Below are positions 57,982 through 64,000 of a stretch of 64,000 bases of DNA, piece by piece. The DNA is from RYN-230 sp963793825 (GTDB lineage: Bacteria > Actinomycetota > Actinomycetes > Streptosporangiales > Streptosporangiaceae), in assembly GCA_963793825.1 (NCBI GenBank), contig CAWCBE010000002.1:1-64000 (forward strand), given 5' to 3'. The notes beneath the pieces were generated by a model. The model ran no database searches. It saw nothing but the letters and a program-made list of their open reading frames with translations, and was not told the origin of the DNA. The position numbers and the translations under genes are program-made. The number at the start of each line of letters is the position of its first letter. Positions within the stretch are counted from its first letter, which is position 1.

Positions 57982-60318
57982 TCAGTCTGGTCCGGGCCGC
58001 AACTGGTAGCTCGGGTTGTAGATGGTGCGCTCGTCCTTGATCCAGGCCAGCCGGCCGCGCACCTCGATGCTCCGGCCGGGCCGGATGCCGGGGATGTCCC
58101 GGCGGCCCAGCCAGACCAGCGTGACGCTGCCGGTCCCGTCCCACAGGTCGGCCTCCATGGTCAGGCTGGTGCCATGGGGCCGCAGCGTGACGGTGCGCAG
58201 CGTGCCCGCCAGATCGACGTATTCATGGGCGCTGGTGTCGGCGATCGGGGTGGCGCCCTCTTCCCGGCACTCCGCTTGCAGGTCGGCGGCGTGCAGCGCG
58301 TCCGGCCCGGCGGTCAGCCGCTGCAGCGGCGGCATCGCGTCCGCCCTGGCGGCCGGCGCCGATTTCACGGTGGCCGGCAGCTGGACGCCCGCCGGGTGGC
58401 GGTGCGCCGCCGACCGGAGCTGGTAGGGCACGCTGGCCACGACGACCCCGGGCAGCAGCAGCAGCCGGGACTTGAGCCGCAGCGCGCTGTGGTTGTGCAG
58501 CAGCTGTTCCCACCAGTGCCCGAGCACGTACTCGGGCACGTACACGGTGACGATGTCGCGCGGGCTCTCCCGGCGCAGCCGCTTGACGTAGGCCAGCACC
58601 GGCCGGGTGATTTCCCGGTACGGGGAGGCCACCACGGTCAGCGGCACCGGGATGCTGGCCCGCTCCCAGTCCTCTTTCAGCCGGAGCGTCTCCGCCTCGT
58701 CCACGTCCACGGTGACCGCCTCGAGGTGGCTCGGCTGGGTGGCCCGCGCGTACGCCAGCGCCCGCAGGGTGGGCCGGTGCAGCTTGGACACCAGCACGAT
58801 GGACCGGTTGCGGGCGGGCAGGGTAAGGCTGAGGTCCTCGGCCGGGGTGAGCTCGACCGTCACATTCTCGTAGTGCCGGTAGATGCCGCGCATGGTGAGC
58901 CAGATGACCGGCATGGCCACCACCACGATCCAGGCCCCGCTGGCGAACTTGCTGATCAGCACGATGACCAGCACCACCGCGGTGAAGCCCGCGCCGATCG
59001 TGTTGATCACGCGGGACCGCCTCATGCGGCGGCGGGCGCCCTTGTCGGGCTCGGTGCGCAGCAGCCGGTTCCAGTGCCGGATCATCCCGGTCTGGCTGCA
59101 CACGAACGACACGAACACGCCGATGATGTAGAGCTGGATCAGCCGGGTCGGGGAGGCCTGGAACACCACGATCAGCAGGATGGCGAAGCCGGCCAGCAGC
59201 AGGATGCCGTTGCTGTAGGCCAGCCGGTCACCCCGGTTGCGCAGCTGGCGCGGCATGTTGCCGTCCCGGGACAGGATCGAGGCCAGCACCGGGAACCCGT
59301 TGAACGCGGTGTTGGCCGCCAGCACCAGGATCAGCGCCGTGACGAACTGCAGGACGTAGAACAGCGGCGAGGTGTCGCCGAACACGGCCCGGCCGACCTG
59401 GGCGATGACCGTCCGCTCGGTGTACCCGGCGGGCGCGCCGACCAGGTCCTGCGCGGCCGCATAGTGTACGCGGCTGGCCAGCGCGAGCGCGGTGACCCCG
59501 GCGAACATCGACACCGCGGTGAGGCCGAGCAGGGCCAGCGTGGTGGCGGCGTTCTTGCTCTTGGGCTTGCGGAACGCCGGGACCCCGTTGCTGATCGCCT
59601 CCACCCCGGTGAGCGCGGTGCAGCCCGAGGAGAAGGCCCGCAGCAGCAGGAACACCAGGGCGACCCCGGTGAACTCACGGCTGACCTTGATCCGGTAGCC
59701 GGCGCTGTCGGACTGCAGGTGGTGGCCCAGCCCCAGCTGGGTGAAACCCCAGATGATCAGCAGCGCGACCACGCCGATGAAGCAGTAGGTGGGGATGGCG
59801 AACGCAGTGCCCGACTCGCGGACCCCGCGCAGGTTGATCAGCGCGATCGCCGCCACCACCAGCACGGCAATCAACGTGACGTGGGCGTCCAGGACCGGGA
59901 AGGCCGAGGCCAGGTTGGCCACCCCGGCCGAGACTGACACCGCCACGGTCAGCGTGTAGTCCACCATCAGCGCGCTGGCCACCACCAGGCCCACCCGGGG
60001 CCCGAGATTGGTGGAGGCCACCTCGTAGTCCCCGCCCCCGGACGGGTAAGCGTGCACGTTCTGCCGGTACGACGCGACGACGACCAGCATGAGCACGCCG
60101 ACCGCGAGCGCGATGTACGGGGTGTAGTGGAACAGCGCGATGCCGCCGACCGACAGGACGATCAGGATCTCTTCCGTCGCGTAGGCCACCGAGGACAGCG
60201 CGTCGCTGGCGAACACGGGCAGGGCGATGCGCTTCGGGAGCAGGGTGTGACCCAGGTGGTCGCTTCGCACTGGCCGGCCGAGCAGCAGCCGCTTCACGAC
60301 CCCGAGCATCATCGCCAC
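57982..60318 (-). CDS. KimA-like APC potassium-transporter homologue fused to a C-terminal OB-fold domain
   Basis: 778 residues. GTG 60318 has TAGCAT six bases upstream (leaderless-like). Residues about 20-470 are a 12-helix APC core with KimA-type segments: FASDALSSVAYATEEILIVL, YRQNVHAYPSGGGDYEVAST, VDYTLTVAVSVSAG and LTGVEAISNGVPAF. A cytosolic USP-like domain follows (about 495-640: SIVLVSKLHRPTLRALAYAR). From about 662 the sequence MPPLQRLTAGPDALHAADLQ to the end is the small OB-fold protein normally encoded separately in actinobacteria (VDLAGTLRTVTLRP, DGTGSVTLVWLGRRDIPGIR, IYNPSYQL). No stop separates them, so this is a true fusion. Convergent with the KdpDE-like pair, 24 bases apart. 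Confidence 0.9.
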   Translation of the reverse strand: MAMMLGVVKRLLLGRPVRSDHLGHTLLPKRIALPVFASDALSSVAYATEEILIVLSVGGIALFHYTPYIALAVGVLMLVVVASYRQNVHAYPSGGGDYEVASTNLGPRVGLVVASALMVDYTLTVAVSVSAGVANLASAFPVLDAHVTLIAVLVVAAIALINLRGVRESGTAFAIPTYCFIGVVALLIIWGFTQLGLGHHLQSDSAGYRIKVSREFTGVALVFLLLRAFSSGCTALTGVEAISNGVPAFRKPKSKNAATTLALLGLTAVSMFAGVTALALASRVHYAAAQDLVGAPAGYTERTVIAQVGRAVFGDTSPLFYVLQFVTALILVLAANTAFNGFPVLASILSRDGNMPRQLRNRGDRLAYSNGILLLAGFAILLIVVFQASPTRLIQLYIIGVFVSFVCSQTGMIRHWNRLLRTEPDKGARRRMRRSRVINTIGAGFTAVVLVIVLISKFASGAWIVVVAMPVIWLTMRGIYRHYENVTVELTPAEDLSLTLPARNRSIVLVSKLHRPTLRALAYARATQPSHLEAVTVDVDEAETLRLKEDWERASIPVPLTVVASPYREITRPVLAYVKRLRRESPRDIVTVYVPEYVLGHWWEQLLHNHSALRLKSRLLLLPGVVVASVPYQLRSAAHRHPAGVQLPATVKSAPAARADAMPPLQRLTAGPDALHAADLQAECREEGATPIADTSAHEYVDLAGTLRTVTLRPHGTSLTMEADLWDGTGSVTLVWLGRRDIPGIRPGRSIEVRGRLAWIKDERTIYNPSYQLRPGPD

Positions 60319-60378
60319 GCGGGCATGCTAGGCCGGCGCCGCGGTCTGCGCCAGAGCGCGGGCCTGCGGGGGGGGGGC

Positions 60379-61140
60379 TCAGCCGCCGAAAGCCACGTCG
60401 TGCCCGGTGATGTGGACCAGCACGCCCTGGGTGGTCACGCTGACGCTCTGCAGCGTCATGCCCATCGGCAGGTTGGGCAGCGGGACGGAGAAATTGCCCA
60501 GCCCGAGCTGCGAGACCGGGAGTCCCCCCGCTGACACAATGCTGACGTCGATCCGGTCCCCCACCTTGGTGACCTTGGCCACGGCGCTGGTGGAAACCAG
60601 GCCGCCGAGGGTGACCGTGAGCTTGGCCTCGTTGTTGCTGACCCGGGTGATCTTGCCGATCGACACGGGCGAGGCGTGGGCCAGGCTGCCGAACGTGATC
60701 AGCCCGGTGCCGTTGATGCTGCCCACCGTGCCGCTGGTCCACCCGGAGGTGAGCTTGATATTGCCCAGCGTCGCGTTGATGTTATCGACCGTGACCGGCC
60801 CGGCCTGCTCGTTGTTGGCGGTGATCTTGACGTCGTTGAACTGCTTGGCGGCTACCTGGGTCAGGAATGGGAAGCCCTGGATGCTGACCTGGGGCTTGCT
60901 GCTGAATCCCTGCTTCTGGATCTGGGTAGCGAACTCGTTGTTCGCGATCCGCACGGCCACCCGGTCGGCGATCACGAACAGGCCGACCAGGACGATCAGG
61001 GTCACGAGGAAGATGATGATGGCGCGGCGGCCCCGGGACCGGCGGCGTCCCCGGCCCCGGGAGGTGTCGTGATAGTCGGCGTACGGGTCGCCGTCGGGTC
61101 CGGGCTGGAACGGCAGGCGTTGCGTCGGGTAGTCGCTCAC
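60379..61140 (-). CDS. LmeA-like DUF2993 lipid-binding protein
   Basis: 253 residues from GTG 61140 (VSDYPTQRLPFQPGPDGDPY). A disordered basic cytosolic N-terminus ends RGRRRSRGRR, then one membrane helix (about 40-60, AIIIFLVTLIVLVGLFVIAD). The exported DUF2993 domain follows: RIANNEFATQIQKQG, VSIQGFPFLTQVAAKQFNDV and a C-terminal MTLQSVSVTTQGVLVHITGH. In mycobacteria LmeA helps mannan-chain synthesis in lipomannan. A run of ten G bases lies immediately before the stop on the plus strand (about 60368-60377). Confidence 0.88.
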   Translation of the reverse strand: MSDYPTQRLPFQPGPDGDPYADYHDTSRGRGRRRSRGRRAIIIFLVTLIVLVGLFVIADRVAVRIANNEFATQIQKQGFSSKPQVSIQGFPFLTQVAAKQFNDVKITANNEQAGPVTVDNINATLGNIKLTSGWTSGTVGSINGTGLITFGSLAHASPVSIGKITRVSNNEAKLTVTLGGLVSTSAVAKVTKVGDRIDVSIVSAGGLPVSQLGLGNFSVPLPNLPMGMTLQSVSVTTQGVLVHITGHDVAFGG

Positions 61141-61312
61141 GGTGGCCGCCAGGGGTTGCTCGAGCGCCGGCCAGATGCCGGGCGTTGCGCAGATGTTATG
61201 ACATGCCTGGCGAGAGCGGTGCCCGCCAGGCGGCCACACTAAACGGTTCCCGGTCCCGCGGTCCGGTATCCGCGCTGGCCAGGCCCGGGTGGCCGGGACT
61301 GGGGTGGCGGCC

Positions 61313-61465
61313 TCAGCCCAGGCTGGCCAGGTTTACGGCCGCCAATTGATGCGAGCCCGAATTGGTGACCCGCGCGGTCCTGCCCGCCGGCTCCAGGGCG
61401 AACTCACCGGCGGCCCGTGAGCCGGGCGGGAATGCCCCGGCCGCCCGGGGGTTCTCGTCACTCAC
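61313..61465 (-). CDS. Small hypothetical protein, 50 aa
   Basis: GTG 61465 has GGAGG five bases upstream. The 50 codons read VSDENPRAAGAFPPGSRAAG and continue to TNSGSHQLAAVNLASLG. The C-terminal half (FALEPAGRTARVTNSGSHQL) looks like a strand-turn-strand from a larger exported-protein family, so this may be a short gene or a fragment. No other support. Confidence 0.4.
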   Translation of the reverse strand: MSDENPRAAGAFPPGSRAAGEFALEPAGRTARVTNSGSHQLAAVNLASLG

Positions 61466-61687
61466 CGCGCCTCCAGCACTCGCCTGGCGGGTCGCCTGCC
61501 GATGGCGCTCCCCCGCGGGGAGCGCGCTTTGCATTCTGTTCGCTACCGGGCGGGTACGCGGTGAGATTGAGTTCCGGGCTTTCCGGGCAAAGCACGCGCC
61601 TGCCCGCGCCGCCATCGCTGATACCTGACAGGCCCGATAGCAGGTGCGGCTATATTAGCGAGGCTTGAATCCCCTTAGACTGGGCAA

Positions 61688-64000
61688 ATGAACGAGCGTC
61701 TCGTCTCGCCGCCGGATGCCCCGGTGCTCGTGGTGAAGACCCAGGGGTCCGACCAGACACTGCGTGCGGGCGCTCAGTACCGCATCGGCCGGGACCCTCA
61801 GTCTGACATCGTCGTCAGCGATTCCCGGGTCTCCTGGAAGCATGCGGTCCTGCGGGCCGACCGGGACTGCTGGGTCCTTGAGGACCAGAGCAGCACAAAC
61901 GGCACGTTCCTCGGCGCGCAGCGGGTGAACCGGATCGAGATCACCCGCAACTGCGTGCTGCGCCTGGGTCACCCGGAGAGCGGGCCGGTCATGATGTGCA
62001 CGGTCGCCGGGGCTGAGCCGAGCCTGCCGGCCGCCGGGATGAGCAGCGTGGACCGCCGCCCGTCTACGGTGATGCGCGCGCCGGCCCGCCGGCTGCGGAT
62101 CGGGCGGGCGCCGGGCAATGACCTGGTGGTGCCCGACCTCAGCGTTTCCCGGGAACACGCCGAGCTCCGTAATATCGGCGGCGGCCGGTACGAAATCGTC
62201 GATTTGGACAGCCATAACGGGACCTTTGTTAATGGCCGCCGGGTCGGCCGGGCCGCCATCACCGAGCAGGACATCATCGGCATCGGGCGGGCTACCTTCC
62301 GGCTGGTCGGCGATGAGCTACGGGAGTTCATCGACGAAGGCGACGTCTCCCTGGTCGCCCAGGACCTCACCGTCCAGATCGGCGGCGGGAAGATCCTGCT
62401 CGACCATGTGACGCTGCCCGTCGGCGAGCGCAACCTGGTGGCAATCCTCGGCCCGAGCGGGGCGGGGAAGAGCACCCTGCTGGGCGCGCTGACGGGGATG
62501 CGGCCCGCCAGTGGCGGCACCGTCCTCTACGACAACCGCGACCTGTACACGCACTATGCGGAGCTGCGGCACCGGATAGGGCTGGTGCCGCAGGAGAGCA
62601 TCCTGCACATGCAGCTGTCCGCGCGCCGGGCGCTGCAGTACGCGGCCGAGCTCAGGTTCCCAGGGGACACCTCGAAGGCCGAGCGGGCCCGCCGGGTGGA
62701 TGAGGTGCTGGGCGAGCTCGGCCTCAAGGCCCACGCGGACACCCGGGCGTCCTCCCTGTCCGGCGGGCAGCAGAAGCGGGTCAACGTGGCCATGGAACTG
62801 CTGACCAAGCCGTCGCTGCTGTTCCTGGACGAGCCGACGTCGGGGCTGGACCCGGGCAGCACGAAGTCGGTCTGGGAGACGCTGCGCGGGCTGGCCGACG
62901 ATGGCCGGACCGTCATCGTGGTCACCCACGACGTCGCCCACCTGGACCTCTGCGACCGGGTGCTCATGCTGGTGCCGTTGCTGGACCCAGACGGCAAGGT
63001 GGTCGCGGGCGGCCGGGTGGCCTACTTCGGGCCGCCGGATGAGGGGCTGCAGTTCTTCGGCAAGCCCGACTGGGCCGGCGTGTACGAGGCGTTCGACAAG
63101 GAGACGGCGCGGGACTGGGGCGCCGAGTTCGCCTGCTCGCGGTATCACACGGACTACGTCACGACCGGGCTGACGCCCCGGGGGCCGCAGCAGGCCAGGA
63201 GAGCGCCGGAGCCCGCCCCGCTGCCCCGCAGCCGCATCGGCCAGCTGTCCACCCTGGCCCGCAGGTACCTGTCGGTGATCGCCTCCGACCGGCTGTACCT
63301 GGGCTTCACCGTCGCGCTGCCGCTGATCCTGGGCCTGCTCGTCCGGTCCATGCCGGATGCGCTAGGGCTGACCGGGGCGCCGCGCAGCAACGGCAATGCC
63401 GAGGCGGTGCTGCTGATCCTGGCCGTTGCGGCCTGCCTGAACGGCGCGGCCAGCTCGGTCAGGGAGCTGGTCAAGGAAAGACCTATCTACACCCGGGAAC
63501 GGGCCGCCGGGCTGTCGGCCGGCGCCTACCTGTGGTCCAAGCTGATCGTGCTCGGGGCGATCAGCGTGGTGCAGGCGGCGGTGCTGGTGGCGATCGGGCT
63601 GGCCGGCCGCCCGATGCCGCCCCACGGCGTCGTGCTGGGCTCGGCCCTGGCCGAGATCTTGCTGGCCATCGCGCTGCTGGCGCTGGCCTCCATGGCGATC
63701 GGGTTGTTCATCTCGGCCGCGGTATCGACCTCGGAGACCGCCCTCCCGCTGCTGGTGCTGCTCACCCTGGTGCAGGTCGTGATGACCGGCGGGGTGATCC
63801 CGCTGAATGGCAAGATGGGCCTGCAGCAGGTGGCCTACCTGTTCCCGTCCCGCTGGGGCTTTGCCGCCACCGCGTCCACGAGCAGGCTGGCCCTCATCGG
63901 GGGCCTGCCGCCCGACCCGCTGTGGGTGCACAAGCCGTCCACCTGGCTGCTGGACATGGGCATGCAGGCCCTGCTGGGCGTGGTGTTCGCCGTCCTGGCC
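61688..64000 (+). CDS. FHA-FHA-ABC transporter, Rv1747-like (3' end outside window)
   Basis: 771 codons are visible and open to the edge. ATG 61688 has TAGACT six bases upstream (leaderless-like). FHA domain 1 (about 15-90) has YRIGRDPQSDIVVSDSRVSW and EDQSSTNGTFLG. FHA 2 (about 135-205) has LRIGRAPGNDLVVPDLSVSR, REHAEL and DSHNGTFVNGRRVG. The ABC domain (about 222-450) has Walker A GPSGAGKST, signature LSGGQQKR, Walker B LLFLDEPTSGLDPGS and H-loop VVTHDVAH. An ABC-2 membrane domain starts at about 525 with helices to the window end. Both FHA domains keep GR, SxxH-like and NG phosphothreonine-binding residues. In mycobacteria Rv1747 is controlled by Ser/Thr kinase PknF; export of cell-envelope lipid or glycan is inferred. 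Confidence 0.93.
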   Translation, partial: MNERLVSPPDAPVLVVKTQGSDQTLRAGAQYRIGRDPQSDIVVSDSRVSWKHAVLRADRDCWVLEDQSSTNGTFLGAQRVNRIEITRNCVLRLGHPESGPVMMCTVAGAEPSLPAAGMSSVDRRPSTVMRAPARRLRIGRAPGNDLVVPDLSVSREHAELRNIGGGRYEIVDLDSHNGTFVNGRRVGRAAITEQDIIGIGRATFRLVGDELREFIDEGDVSLVAQDLTVQIGGGKILLDHVTLPVGERNLVAILGPSGAGKSTLLGALTGMRPASGGTVLYDNRDLYTHYAELRHRIGLVPQESILHMQLSARRALQYAAELRFPGDTSKAERARRVDEVLGELGLKAHADTRASSLSGGQQKRVNVAMELLTKPSLLFLDEPTSGLDPGSTKSVWETLRGLADDGRTVIVVTHDVAHLDLCDRVLMLVPLLDPDGKVVAGGRVAYFGPPDEGLQFFGKPDWAGVYEAFDKETARDWGAEFACSRYHTDYVTTGLTPRGPQQARRAPEPAPLPRSRIGQLSTLARRYLSVIASDRLYLGFTVALPLILGLLVRSMPDALGLTGAPRSNGNAEAVLLILAVAACLNGAASSVRELVKERPIYTRERAAGLSAGAYLWSKLIVLGAISVVQAAVLVAIGLAGRPMPPHGVVLGSALAEILLAIALLALASMAIGLFISAAVSTSETALPLLVLLTLVQVVMTGGVIPLNGKMGLQQVAYLFPSRWGFAATASTSRLALIGGLPPDPLWVHKPSTWLLDMGMQALLGVVFAVLA

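Noticed and set aside
61506..61526. Inverted repeat GCGCTCCCC/GGGGAGCGC as terminator
   Set aside because: It lies upstream of the small 61465 start rather than after a stop, and has no T-run; function cannot be supported.

Overview
The window is high-GC (roughly 70%) actinobacterial DNA. The evidence is dense GTG starts, strong GC bias at third codon positions, F420-type and luciferase-like oxidoreductase families, DUF1707/PadR, HxlR and DUF4232 proteins, an LmeA-like (DUF2993) protein, and a double-FHA ABC exporter of the mycobacterial Rv1747 type. Many genes have a TAnnnT box 6-8 bases before the start codon and no Shine-Dalgarno, the usual sign of leaderless transcription in this phylum. 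I would place it in a soil-type Actinomycetes lineage (Streptosporangiales or Catenulisporales-like) but cannot name a species.

Layout. 1-1.1 kb: the start of a possible enoyl-CoA hydratase and two abutting gene remnants (FAD monooxygenase, luciferase-like oxidoreductase). 1.2-6.9 kb: small membrane proteins, a class F-like sortase divergent from a protein with a sorting-signal-like tail, a bacterial PH-domain protein, a dihydrofolate-reductase-like protein and an acetyltransferase. 6.8-16.6 kb: a long minus-strand catabolic locus: SDR, SorC/LsrR-type regulator, then VOC protein, 2-hydroxyacid dehydrogenase, LsrK-like FGGY kinase, cyclase, SDR, D-threonine-aldolase-like protein and an amino-acid permease. 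A near-identical 38-bp promoter/operator element stands before the first structural gene and again before the permease. Three of these genes carry small frameshifts.

16.8-31 kb: mixed chromosomal genes, including a PadR/DUF1707 pair, a STAS protein, YihY, an acyl-CoA dehydrogenase with a divergent TetR regulator around a large palindrome, and a large membrane glycosyltransferase-like protein. 31-43 kb: a frameshifted arginase-family gene, a phage-like small protein, a protein of about 1045 residues built of beta-solenoid-like repeats, RNase Z, a broken RCC1-repeat protein, 6-phosphogluconate dehydrogenase and glucose-6-phosphate isomerase, a DUF4232 lipoprotein with a repeat-expanded signal peptide, and an NRDE protein. 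43-53 kb: acetyltransferase, OafA-type acyltransferase, ABC-2 exporter, methylglyoxal synthase, geranylgeranyl-reductase-like flavoprotein, lytic transglycosylase and Mug glycosylase.

53-61 kb: HxlR regulator, MFS exporter, a KdpD/KdpE-like two-component system and, convergent with it, a KimA-like potassium-transporter homologue fused to an OB-fold domain. This looks like a potassium-homeostasis block. The window ends inside an FHA-FHA-ABC exporter gene.

At least eight loci contain frameshifts or deletions that are easy to reconstruct. This is either unusual gene decay or uncorrected sequence error, and raw reads should be checked before any of these genes is called dead. No tRNA, rRNA, CRISPR array, transposase or integrase was recognised.
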